A stretch of 32,658 bases of DNA from Spirochaetaceae bacterium (lineage in GTDB: Bacteria > Spirochaetota > Spirochaetia > B11-G9), in assembly GCA_030600745.1 (NCBI GenBank), contig JAUVLL010000003.1, forward strand, positions 1 to 32,658, in the 5' to 3' direction. The notes under the pieces were generated by a model. That model was not told the origin of the DNA. It saw only the letters and a program-made list of their open reading frames with translations, and did not search any database. The position numbers and the translations under genes were made by a program. Below, in pieces: positions 9,469 through 18,573 of this stretch. The stretch's first letter is position 1; each line of letters opens with the position of its first letter.

Positions 9469-10656
9469 ATGTTAAAAAAGATCTTAACTGTTTTTCTCTG
9501 CCTCGCATTTATTACCACTGCAGGTTTTGTAATGGCTAATGGAGAGAAGGATTCAGAAGCAGGATCAATCAGGATCGGAATGTATGGTGATCTAACTGGT
9601 CCCACAGCACTTTGGGGGACAAATGCAGAAAGGGGAGCTAAACTTCGTATAAAAGAGGTTAATGAAAATGGAGGAGTCCTTGGAAGGCAGATAGAGTTAA
9701 TTAGCTACGATTGTCAGCTAAGCCCTACAGAAGCTATAAAAGCATATACCCGACTGGTTCAGGAAGATAAAGTTGTTGCTGTAAATGGTTCACTTATTTC
9801 GAACACAGCTCTGGCTGTTTCTCCGGTTGCTATTGAAATGGAAGTTCCTGTTGTTGCAAGAGCTATGGATGAAAGGGTTACAACCCCTGGATTTGATCCT
9901 GATAACCCGGATAAGAGTATACCTCCAAACCCATACTTTTTCCTTCTTCAGCCATCAGCATTTCAGCAGGCAGCTGCAATTGCAGGATATGCTATTGATG
10001 AACTGGGAATGGATACCTTTTCCATGCTGTACACTCCAGGGAATGCCTATGCTCAGTATCTTGCAAAGGGATTTGAGTATTATGTAAAGAAAAGAGGAAA
10101 GACAATGCTTAAAGCATTTGAGTTCCAGATGGGTGATTCAGATTTTAAAACTCAAATTACTGCCATTAAGCAATTAAACCCGGATGGATTATTTATACCG
10201 AATTATACTGCCCAGAATGCAAATATTGCTAAACAATCTGTTGAGCTTGGACTGAAGTCAGTAATGATTGGAAATAATTCATGGGATGCCCCAATGGACA
10301 AAGTTGCGGGTACTGCTGCAGACGGAGCCTATTTTCCACTTAATATCAGCCATGACAATCCTGATCTTCAATGGTATCGGGATAAATATAGTGAAGAATA
10401 TGGAGAAGAACCACTCTTAAACTCATTTGCAGGATGGGATGATGTAGGTTTTATTATTCAGGCAATTGAAAAAGCAGGATCTACTGATCCTGTAGCAATT
10501 GCAAGAGCAATGGCAGACACAGTTAACTATGAAGGTATTATTGGTACAATTAATATGAACAGAAAAACCCATAGACCAGTGGATCTGGCAATGTCAATTC
10601 TTTACTATGAAGGCGACAAAGTAAAAACTGCCGAACAAAAATATCTTCCAAAATAA
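9469..10656 (+). CDS. ABC transporter substrate-binding protein, Liv-type (type 1 periplasmic binding fold)
   Basis: Signal peptide MLKKILTVFLCLAFITTAGFVMANG; IRIGMYGDLTGPTALWGTNAERGAKLRIKEVNENGGVLGRQIELISYD; SD GAAAGGAG. Confidence 0.93.
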   Translation: MLKKILTVFLCLAFITTAGFVMANGEKDSEAGSIRIGMYGDLTGPTALWGTNAERGAKLRIKEVNENGGVLGRQIELISYDCQLSPTEAIKAYTRLVQEDKVVAVNGSLISNTALAVSPVAIEMEVPVVARAMDERVTTPGFDPDNPDKSIPPNPYFFLLQPSAFQQAAAIAGYAIDELGMDTFSMLYTPGNAYAQYLAKGFEYYVKKRGKTMLKAFEFQMGDSDFKTQITAIKQLNPDGLFIPNYTAQNANIAKQSVELGLKSVMIGNNSWDAPMDKVAGTAADGAYFPLNISHDNPDLQWYRDKYSEEYGEEPLLNSFAGWDDVGFIIQAIEKAGSTDPVAIARAMADTVNYEGIIGTINMNRKTHRPVDLAMSILYYEGDKVKTAEQKYLPK

Positions 10657-10668
10657 TTCTTTGATTTC

Positions 10669-10696
10669 ATAACTCCCTGGGATTTCAGGGAGTTAT
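10669..10696 (+). terminator. Strong hairpin (intrinsic terminator or attenuator) after binding-protein gene
   Basis: ATAACTCCCTG-GGATTT-CAGGGAGTTAT, 11-bp perfect stem, 6-nt loop, followed by GCTTTTCT. Confidence 0.75.
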
Positions 10697-10747
10697 GCTT
10701 TTCTATGTATAAAAACAATATTTATTTACACTAAAAGGAGTGGTATT

Positions 10748-11509
10748 ATGATTTCTTTTAAAAAAAAGAAACTGAAAGTTTTTGTTTTTGATAAAACTGA
10801 ATCTATGGCAGATCAGGCAGCAGAAGATGTTACTGCTAAAATAAAAGAGTTACAAAACAATAAAACAGAGATAAATATTATTTTTTCAGGAGCTGAGTCC
10901 CAGGAGCTTTTTTTAAGAAATCTTGCTGCTGCAAAAGAGATTATGTGGGAGAAAATAAATGCATTTGCTGTTGATGAATTTATTTCTCCCGGTATGAACC
11001 CTGATTTTAGAGTCTCCAGTCAGCCCGAAAAACTCCTTTACTCCAATGTAAATTTAAAAAGTGTAAATATAATAAATTATGCTGCAGAGGATATTGAGAA
11101 AGAACGGGAGAGATATGAAGAAATTATAAAAAAGAATCCACCGGACATTGTATGTCTTGGAATTGGTAAATCGGGTCATATTGCCTTTAATGAACCCGGG
11201 CAGAGCAGTTTTAATGACTCTCAGTATGTAAGTATAATGGAGCCTGATGAAAATTCGGAAGATCAATTGATGCGGGATCCAAATTTCAAGTCTCTTGGTA
11301 TAATTCCAAAAAAAGCAATTACAGTAACTATTCCTCCTTTAATGAAATGTCCAAATGTCTTTGTAGTTACACCTTATAAAATTAAGGCGCCGATAATTAA
11401 AAGATTAATGGAGAGTGATGTTGATGAAAGCCTGCCTGCATCTATTCTTCAGACCAAAGAGGGTGCTAAACTATATCTTGACAGAGAGTCCTACAGTCTC
11501 TGTAAATAA
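10748..11509 (+). CDS. Glucosamine-6-phosphate deaminase-like protein (NagB superfamily, divergent active site)
   Basis: FAVDEFISPGMNPDFRVSSQPEKLLYSNV, VCLGIGKSGHIAFNEPGQSS; SD AAAAGGAG. Confidence 0.82.
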   Translation: MISFKKKKLKVFVFDKTESMADQAAEDVTAKIKELQNNKTEINIIFSGAESQELFLRNLAAAKEIMWEKINAFAVDEFISPGMNPDFRVSSQPEKLLYSNVNLKSVNIINYAAEDIEKERERYEEIIKKNPPDIVCLGIGKSGHIAFNEPGQSSFNDSQYVSIMEPDENSEDQLMRDPNFKSLGIIPKKAITVTIPPLMKCPNVFVVTPYKIKAPIIKRLMESDVDESLPASILQTKEGAKLYLDRESYSLCK

Positions 11510-11542
11510 ATTACAGAAAACGAAACCATAGGAGTATAACTA

Positions 11543-12508
11543 ATGGGAAAATACAAAGTAGTCGTAACAGACGACAGATATGAAAGCTATAAAGAGGAGA
11601 ATGAAGTTTTAAAAGAACTTGAAATTGAGGTTGAAATTCACAATCTGACAGGACCGGATGACGCAAAAGAGGTTTTAAAAGATGCCGATGCAGTTTTAAA
11701 CAATCTGTTTCCCCTTACAAAAGAAATTATAAGTAAGATGGATAAGTGCAAAGTAATAAACCGTTATGGGGTTGGATATGACAATGTAGCTGTGGAGGCA
11801 GCAACAGAAAAAGGGATATGGGTGTCAAGAGTACCTGACTACTCACTGGAAGATGTATCTGATCATGCACTTGCACTGTTATTGGGCAGTGTAAGAAAAA
11901 TAGCCTATAAAGACAGAATGATCAGGACAGGAAAATGGAATCTTCATAAGGACTGGCCTTCCTTCAGAATTGCAGGGAAAACTCTTGGGCTTATAGGGTT
12001 TGGAGCTATTTCCAGAACATTGTTCAGAAAAATCTCCGGATTAGGCCTTGAAAAAGTTCTGATTTATGATCCGTTTGTAGATATTGATGAGATAAAAAAA
12101 GCAGGCGGTGTTCCTTCAACACTGGTTGAACTGCTTGAAGGTTCAGACTATATCTCCATTCATGCTCCATTGACAGGTAATACCAAAGGGATGATTGGGG
12201 AGAATGAATTTGCAAAAATGAAAGATAACTGTCTATTAATAAATACTTCCAGAGGACCTCTTATAGATGAAAATTCTCTTTATAATGCTTTAAAAGAGGA
12301 ACAAATAGCCGGGGCGGCAATTGATGTTTATACAGTAGAACCTCTGCCCAGGGAGAGCCCTTTACGATCTTTGGACAATATTATATTAACCGATCATGCA
12401 GGCTGGTATTCTGAAGAATCTATTATCGAATTAAAAACAAAGGCAGCCAGAAATATCCTTGAGGTGCTGAAGGGGGGGAAACCCATTTATTCGGTAAATA
12501 AGATATAG
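11543..12508 (+). CDS. D-2-hydroxyacid dehydrogenase (C-terminal-binding-protein-like), paralog 1
   Basis: GKTLGLIGFGAISRTL NAD motif; RYGVGYDNVAVEAATEKGIWVSRVPDYSLEDVSDHALALLL; INTSRGPLIDE. Confidence 0.92.
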   Translation: MGKYKVVVTDDRYESYKEENEVLKELEIEVEIHNLTGPDDAKEVLKDADAVLNNLFPLTKEIISKMDKCKVINRYGVGYDNVAVEAATEKGIWVSRVPDYSLEDVSDHALALLLGSVRKIAYKDRMIRTGKWNLHKDWPSFRIAGKTLGLIGFGAISRTLFRKISGLGLEKVLIYDPFVDIDEIKKAGGVPSTLVELLEGSDYISIHAPLTGNTKGMIGENEFAKMKDNCLLINTSRGPLIDENSLYNALKEEQIAGAAIDVYTVEPLPRESPLRSLDNIILTDHAGWYSEESIIELKTKAARNILEVLKGGKPIYSVNKI

Positions 12509-12581
12509 TATAAGTGGAGAGTCACCCATCTGTTGAGGTTTTTCACAATTAATAATTTTAAAGAACCTTGATATATGTTTA

Positions 12582-13538
12582 CTACTTCTTAAATTCGTCT
12601 CTTATCTTAAAAATAAGATCCGGATCCGCGTTGTAGGGCAATATTCCAGAACCAGCCAGTGTAAAGGGATATCTTTTCATCAGACTCTTTATTCTTTCAA
12701 TCTCTTCTTTTATCTGCGGCCAGTTACCGTACATAAAATTTTCTACAGACATATTAATTCTTACTGGTATTTTCATGTTTTCAATATTTTTAAGAAACAA
12801 ATCCTGATCTGTCTCTGCGGGACATATTAAAAACCCGGCACCAATATTTCCCAGGGCTTCTGTTATTAAAGCGTTGTCACCACCTAAAATACATGCAGGA
12901 TGCTGCCCTGTTTTATTAAATAATCCTTTTGTAATAATCTGTAGAGAGGGGACAATGAGTTTTTCAACCAGAGCCGGGGACAGTAGTGGAGGTGTTGCAG
13001 CAGATTCAAATAGCGAAATACCAAACCCCTGGTCAATAATTTGCTCCGCAATTATCAGTTGATTTTCGGCCAGATAAGAAAGGGCATCTCCTACCCTTTT
13101 AACCTCTGTAAATGAGGCTATAAGGAGAGGCTCAAACCCTGTAAGATTTGCTGCAATGGAGTAGGCTCCGGAAAGAGGCAGTCGGATATCAGCTTCCGGC
13201 AGTTCCCTTTTTACAAGTCCGGCGGCTTCAATAACCAAAGGCCATCGCCCGCTTGTGTTTATATCCAGTTCAGGAAGCTTTAAAATTTCGTCTGTGCTTT
13301 TTAAAAAAGCTTCTTTAATAGCCGGAACTTCATTCCCATCAGGTTTATCAACTACTGCACCGTATGCTTCAGGTTCCAGATTATAGATATCAATTCCCAC
13401 TGTAATGGGGGAGTGATTATACTTGTGGTATGCTGCAATATGTGCTTTGGCCATTAAAATTGCATCTCTTGAAACATCCCAGGGAGACCTTGCTATAAAC
13501 CTGGCTGCATGTTCGTAAACTACCGGTGTAAAATTCAT
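12582..13538 (-). CDS. Uroporphyrinogen decarboxylase (URO-D) superfamily protein (UroD/MtaA-like)
   Basis: MNFTPVVYEHAARFIARSPWDVSRD..., LPLSGAYSIAANLTGFEPLLIA, FESAATPPLLSPALVEKLIVPSLQ. ORF opens at 13601 but ATG 13538 has SD AGGGAGT and avoids overlap with the upstream gene. Confidence 0.78.
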   Translation of the reverse strand: MNFTPVVYEHAARFIARSPWDVSRDAILMAKAHIAAYHKYNHSPITVGIDIYNLEPEAYGAVVDKPDGNEVPAIKEAFLKSTDEILKLPELDINTSGRWPLVIEAAGLVKRELPEADIRLPLSGAYSIAANLTGFEPLLIASFTEVKRVGDALSYLAENQLIIAEQIIDQGFGISLFESAATPPLLSPALVEKLIVPSLQIITKGLFNKTGQHPACILGGDNALITEALGNIGAGFLICPAETDQDLFLKNIENMKIPVRINMSVENFMYGNWPQIKEEIERIKSLMKRYPFTLAGSGILPYNADPDLIFKIRDEFKK

Positions 13539-13554
13539 ATTAAACTCCCTGGTG

Positions 13555-15558
13555 TTAGTTGAAAATATCTTTATTTCTGTTTTGTTCCCAGACAAATTCA
13601 AACCAAAATTCTTTGTCTGGAATAGGACGTCGCTTAATATATTTATGGTTTATTTCACCATTTTCAGTAAAACAGCTTACAAGAATTCTGTTAAAATCCT
13701 TATTTTTCGTCTCTCTGTATATAATGTTCAGCCCCTCGGGATTTATTATTTCATTCCCTTCTACATCCATAATCATATACGATCCTCTACTTCTTCCTCC
13801 ACTACTAATATAATATTCTATTGCAGAGAGATATACCCAATGTGCAAGTACCAGATGCCTGTTTTTTAGAGCAAAGGGGAGAAGGTTTATATTGTTAATT
13901 GTACATTCATTAAAGCTTTTAAACTGCTTTTTTGCATCAATAACTCCCTGGTGGGTAATATCATCTTTTCTAATATATCCGCCAGCCAGTGACATTCTGA
14001 TCTGAAATTTATCTCTATAGTTTCTAAGGGAAGAACATTGAGCATCTTCATCATCAGAATGTTTTAGAATTTTAGATATTATTTCTGTAAGATCATTAAT
14101 GCTGCTCTTAATACCCTTTATGGTATCCTCAATAATAAGAGTAGATTCTCTGTATGTTTCAGAAATTTTTTGTGCGGCTCGAAGGGAACCTACCTGCCCG
14201 GAATTTAGAGCAGAACCTCCAGGGCGGTAAACACCATGGCTTCCGTTTACTTCACCAATAGGAAAGAAGTGTTTAAGGTTAGTGGATTCCCACCAGATGT
14301 CTCCTGAGAGGCCTCCATTATTATGCTGGGAGCAGACAGCTATCTCCAGGGGTTCTTTAGAAAGATCTATACTATGGCTTTTGTACATATTTACCGCATC
14401 AGGATTCATTTTTGTTAATCTGTCTATTGGTAAACCAAATAATGCATTTGATTTTGTAAGATACTTTTCTGCTTCAGGGGAGAGTTTATCGAGTTTAAAT
14501 TTACCAATTACTAAATTCCCTTCAGGATTCCTTCGGAAATCAAGAAATACCCTTCGCCTTTTTTCATGAATTTCCTTATAAACAAGAATATCAATAAGGG
14601 ATGATCCATAGTTTTCCACTTTTCGGGGATCAAAGGGCCATTGATAACCCTTAAGAAAGACAGCATTTGTCAGCAATTCAATATCTGGAAACCAATTACA
14701 AAGAAATTCTTCTTCATGCCTGCCATCCTGGTCAGTACTTATATAGCGGGGAATAACCTGTTGAAAGGCTCCGGAGACATTCCATCGGTGCTTTATGGAA
14801 GCAAGCCCAAACTGTGATTCAGAGAGATTAACAGCTTCGGCACCTATTTCCAGGGCAAGACCAATTGCACCGGTATGTCCATGAGGGTAGACTGATTCCT
14901 TGTAGAGTCCTCCTGGGCCGCCGACACCAAATACAGTATTTTCAGCAAGATAACAGATAAGCCCCAGGTTATCATTTTCTATTTTTCGTTTATCAAGGCA
15001 AAGGGCCCCAACAACTCTGCTGCCAATTTTTAAGATTTTTACAACATCGGTATTATCAGAGATCTCTATCTTTTTTCGCATGACCTCACTAAGAAGTAAT
15101 TCTACCATCTCTCTGGAAGTGTAGGGACCGGCAGATGTTCCCCTTTGCATTGTATCATGATCAGTTTTATACCCAACAAAGGATCCGTATTCGTTGTGGG
15201 GGAACTTTACTCCAATATTAACCAGATGATAAAACGCCTGAAGAGAGCAAGTGGCCTCTGTAAGAGCAATATCTCCATGCATAGAACCTCCGTCAAACAG
15301 AGATTTCGCCATAAGGAAGGAAGAGTCGGGAATTTTGATCATATCTGAAAGTTTGTAATAGGTCTGTTTATCTGATCCCGTATTTCTGGAAGTCCCCGAT
15401 TTTAACCCCTCTGTAACTATAAGGAGATCATCAACTCCAAATTGATGTAATCGATCTGCACAATTTAAAGAAGCTGCACCGCTGCCTATTACCAATGTAT
15501 GAATGTAGAAAATCGGTATATCAAATTGTGAGCTTAGAATAGAATCAAGTTGCTTCAT
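13555..15558 (-). CDS. FAD-binding oxidoreductase (fumarate reductase/succinate dehydrogenase flavoprotein-like)
   Basis: Dinucleotide-binding TLVIGSGAASLNCADRLHQFG; RGTSAGPYTSREMVELL; SQHNNGGLSGDIWWEST...FFPIGEVNGSHGVYRPGGSALNSGQVGSLRAAQ. Confidence 0.83.
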   Translation of the reverse strand: MKQLDSILSSQFDIPIFYIHTLVIGSGAASLNCADRLHQFGVDDLLIVTEGLKSGTSRNTGSDKQTYYKLSDMIKIPDSSFLMAKSLFDGGSMHGDIALTEATCSLQAFYHLVNIGVKFPHNEYGSFVGYKTDHDTMQRGTSAGPYTSREMVELLLSEVMRKKIEISDNTDVVKILKIGSRVVGALCLDKRKIENDNLGLICYLAENTVFGVGGPGGLYKESVYPHGHTGAIGLALEIGAEAVNLSESQFGLASIKHRWNVSGAFQQVIPRYISTDQDGRHEEEFLCNWFPDIELLTNAVFLKGYQWPFDPRKVENYGSSLIDILVYKEIHEKRRRVFLDFRRNPEGNLVIGKFKLDKLSPEAEKYLTKSNALFGLPIDRLTKMNPDAVNMYKSHSIDLSKEPLEIAVCSQHNNGGLSGDIWWESTNLKHFFPIGEVNGSHGVYRPGGSALNSGQVGSLRAAQKISETYRESTLIIEDTIKGIKSSINDLTEIISKILKHSDDEDAQCSSLRNYRDKFQIRMSLAGGYIRKDDITHQGVIDAKKQFKSFNECTINNINLLPFALKNRHLVLAHWVYLSAIEYYISSGGRSRGSYMIMDVEGNEIINPEGLNIIYRETKNKDFNRILVSCFTENGEINHKYIKRRPIPDKEFWFEFVWEQNRNKDIFN

Positions 15559-16550
15559 TAAATTGTTGTCCCCTTTATATAACTCCCAATAATTTTCTGT
15601 CTAATCCCGTGAGTATCTCTTTGAACAATTTTCTTTTGCAGATATTTGCCAGCTTCATATCCCAGTTTATAAACAGATAGTTCAATTGTATCTATTCTAT
15701 CTGAAAGCAGATCCAGTATTGGAGAATTATCGAATCCTGTCAGTGAAAAGGATTCAGGAATTTTCAGTCCCCTGCGAATTGCTTCCTGATAGAAATAAAC
15801 AGCAAAAACATCGTTAAAACAGAGGACAGAATTATAGTTTCTGTTTATTATTTCCGCCATTATATAATTTGATATCTCATCAATTCCTGAAGCGATAAAT
15901 ATATCTTTTTCAGTGAAATCAACACCATATGCTCTGGATGCTTCAAGAATACCCTGCTCACGTTCTCTGGAAACTTCAATTTCAGAAAATCCAATATAAC
16001 AAGGCTGGGGCTTTGTATTTCCCCATTACAGCTCTCCAACTAGAGTATTGATTCCGGCTTTACTATCATTGGCAATATACTTTTCTTCCGGGACTGTTCT
16101 GTTTAAAAGGAGATATGGGATTCCTCTTTCTTTAAGAACTGAAGTCAGTTTTTTACCAGGAATTCCAAAGGCAAATATAGATCCATCTATGTCACCTAAT
16201 TTTTTATTTTGAAAAACTGAAATATCTCCATCATTTATCTTTGTAATAATATTAACTTTAACCTCTCCAAACCCATCCTGAATACCCATAATCAGTTCTG
16301 CAACATCATAAAACAGATGAATATATGAATACCTTGCAACTGGAAGAAAAAGCTTGATGTTAAGTATGGCCCTTCTGCTTTGCTTTTTTATTGGCCGCTT
16401 TATGTATCCCATATCTTCTGCGGTTTTAAAGACAATATCTCTTTTTTCTTTGCTGTAAAGTGTTGAGTTATTCAGTATTCTGGATACTGTGCTGGTTGAG
16501 ATATTTAACTTTGAAGCAATATCATATATTGTAATTTTTTTTTCTTTCAT
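15558..16550 (-). pseudogene. LacI-family regulator interrupted by a single in-frame TAA (codon 175, 16028..16026)
   Basis: HTH ITIYDIASKLNISTSTVSRILNNSTLY... in 16026..16550. After TAA the same frame continues as WGNTKPQPCYIGFSEIEVSREREQGILEASRAYGVDFTEKDIFIASGIDEISNYI into MAEIINRNYNSVLCFNDVFAVYFYQEAIRRGLKIPESFSLTGFDNSPIL to 15558. Combined length about 330 codons, a normal LacI size. Confidence 0.85.
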
Positions 16551-17725
16551 TTCTCTTTTAAAAGATCTCTGTAATACTTATTTGTAACTACACAGCCAAC
16601 ATATTTTTGGCTTGCCAATAGCTTTGAACATCCTGAGCATGCTGTGCAGTAATCTACCTTTTCTCCATCTGTAATCTTTTTGGGAAAAAGGGGATCTGAT
16701 AAAATTTGCCGTCCGTAACCAATAAAGTCTGTATTTAGATCCAGGATATTTTCTTCTGCAAGATCAAGCCCCTCCTCTTTAAGAATTGAATATGCCGATC
16801 CAATTACTTTCATTTTTGAAACAAGGGATTTTGCTCTTTTTGCATAACGAAACTGGTGGAGATAAAATAGTTTTGAAGGAGGAGTTGGACGTGTAATTTC
16901 TGATGTTACCCCTGGAATACCTGCAGAAATATTTACATAATCCATACCGATGGATTCCATTAAAAGAATAAGAAGATCCATCTGCTTCAAATCCTCAATA
17001 AGTTCGTCCTCATTAAGAGTCCCGCATCCACCTCTAATACCTTCATAGTATGAGATTCTGGATCCCAGGATAAATGATTTATCCTTTAGTTTTGTACGAA
17101 TCTCAGTAATGCTTTCGTTCAGCAGACGGGTTCTGTTTTCGAAAGAACCTCCCCATCTGTCACTTCGAATATTAGCAGGTCTTAATATTTCACAGCCAAA
17201 ATATCCATGGCACATTTTAAAATCAATTCCATCCGCACCAGCTTTTTCCGCCAGTAGTGCAGTTTCAATAAAGTTGTTTTTTATTTCCTCTATTTCCTCA
17301 GTTTCAAGGAGGTGTTCCCCTTCCTCTGCATTATACAAAGCTGTAGGCTGGGAAAATTTCTTACCGCTTCTTCTGCCTGAGTGGGTAATCTGAAACAGAA
17401 TAATTGTATCCGGAGCTTTCTTTTTCATCTCTGTAACAAGATTCTTAAAACTGTTAAAAGTATCTATATTTAGTATCAGCTGATTTTTTCTCGCCAAAGC
17501 AGCAGAGCTTACTGATATTGCTTCAATAATTATTACTCCCCAGTCTCCTTTTACTAACTGAATATATTTTTCTATCTCCATGTTTGAAACACTGCCGTTA
17601 TCGCTGTCGTTACCTTCCATAGGCTGGGCAACAAATCTGTTGGGAGCTGTTTTTTTTCCTATTCTACAAGGACTGAAGAGAGCAGGATATTCTTTCATTT
17701 GAAACCGCCCGGTTATTTGTTGCAT
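16547..17725 (-). CDS. Old Yellow Enzyme-family NADH:flavin oxidoreductase
   Basis: LFSPCRIGKKTAPNRFVAQPMEGND, ITHSGRRSG, GADGIDFKMCHGYFGCEILRPANIRSDRWGGSFENRTRLL. ATG 17695 (MKEYPALFSPCRIG) is the more family-like start; neither start has a clear SD. Confidence 0.9.
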   Translation of the reverse strand: MQQITGRFQMKEYPALFSPCRIGKKTAPNRFVAQPMEGNDSDNGSVSNMEIEKYIQLVKGDWGVIIIEAISVSSAALARKNQLILNIDTFNSFKNLVTEMKKKAPDTIILFQITHSGRRSGKKFSQPTALYNAEEGEHLLETEEIEEIKNNFIETALLAEKAGADGIDFKMCHGYFGCEILRPANIRSDRWGGSFENRTRLLNESITEIRTKLKDKSFILGSRISYYEGIRGGCGTLNEDELIEDLKQMDLLILLMESIGMDYVNISAGIPGVTSEITRPTPPSKLFYLHQFRYAKRAKSLVSKMKVIGSAYSILKEEGLDLAEENILDLNTDFIGYGRQILSDPLFPKKITDGEKVDYCTACSGCSKLLASQKYVGCVVTNKYYRDLLKEK

Positions 17726-17732
17726 ACAACAA
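17717..17732. promoter_or_regulatory. Palindrome overlapping -10 of the OYE operon promoter; candidate operator
   Basis: TTGTTG-CATA-CAACAA. On the minus strand it follows -35 TTGACA (17757..17752), 17-nt spacer, -10-like TATTGT (17734..17729). Confidence 0.5.
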
Positions 17733-17787
17733 TAGAACTATGATAGAATTGTGTCAAGGTTTGTAGTAAATATCAAAGGAAAAAAAG

Positions 17788-18573
17788 ATGAATAGAGTAG
17801 TGTTGGTTACAGGGGGCAGTCGGGGTATTGGAAGAGGTATCTCTACCACACTGGCTTCCAGAGGGTATTCTGTTGCAATAAATTACGCAGGGAATAAGGA
17901 AGCAGCAGAGCTTACAAAAAAGCAATGTACTGAAGCTGCCATGGAGCAAACTCAGAGATTTGAAATACTTCAGGCTGATATAAGCAGTCAAAATGACAGA
18001 TTGGAGCTTAGTGAAAATATTTACAATACATTTGGGCGCCTGGATGGGTTAATAAACAATGCAGGGATTGCCCCTTTGGAAAGAGCAGATCTTCTTGAAA
18101 TGGATGAAAAATCCTATAACAGAGTTATGGATGTTAATCTGAAGGCTCCTTTTTTTCTATCCCAGTTAATAGCAAAAAGATGGAAAAATGAAAAATCAAT
18201 CCCATCCAGCGAACAAAATAAAACTATTATTTTTATCTCTTCTGTATCATCAGAGATGGTTTCCATCAATAGAGGAGAGTACTGTATAAGTAAAGCAGGA
18301 ATATCAATGACATCCCTTCTTTTTGCTGCAAGACTTGCCGGGGAAGGAATAGATGTTTTTGAGATAAGACCCGGGATAATTGAAACAGATATGACTGCCG
18401 GTGTGAAAACTGCTTATACAAATAAAATAGAAGCGGGCCTTGTCCCGGCAGCCAGATGGGGATTACCTGAAGATATTGGGAAATCAGCAGCTGCATTGCT
18501 GTCAGGTGATTTTTCATTTTCCACAGGCAGTGTTATTTCGGTCGATGGGGGGATGCATATTTCGAGACTTTAA
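17788..18573 (+). CDS. Short-chain dehydrogenase/reductase (FabG-like)
   Basis: VLVTGGSRGIGRGISTTLASRGYSV, LINNAGIAP, YCISKAGISMTS, GSVISVDGGMHISRL. Confidence 0.93.
   Translation: MNRVVLVTGGSRGIGRGISTTLASRGYSVAINYAGNKEAAELTKKQCTEAAMEQTQRFEILQADISSQNDRLELSENIYNTFGRLDGLINNAGIAPLERADLLEMDEKSYNRVMDVNLKAPFFLSQLIAKRWKNEKSIPSSEQNKTIIFISSVSSEMVSINRGEYCISKAGISMTSLLFAARLAGEGIDVFEIRPGIIETDMTAGVKTAYTNKIEAGLVPAARWGLPEDIGKSAAALLSGDFSFSTGSVISVDGGMHISRL

Noticed and set aside
13539-13601. N-terminal extension of the UroD-like ORF
   Set aside because: Overlaps the upstream FAD gene and lacks family similarity; ATG 13538 has a good SD.
15861-16025. Frameshift explanation for the split LacI
   Set aside because: Both halves are in the same frame and the codons between are open; only the single TAA interrupts.
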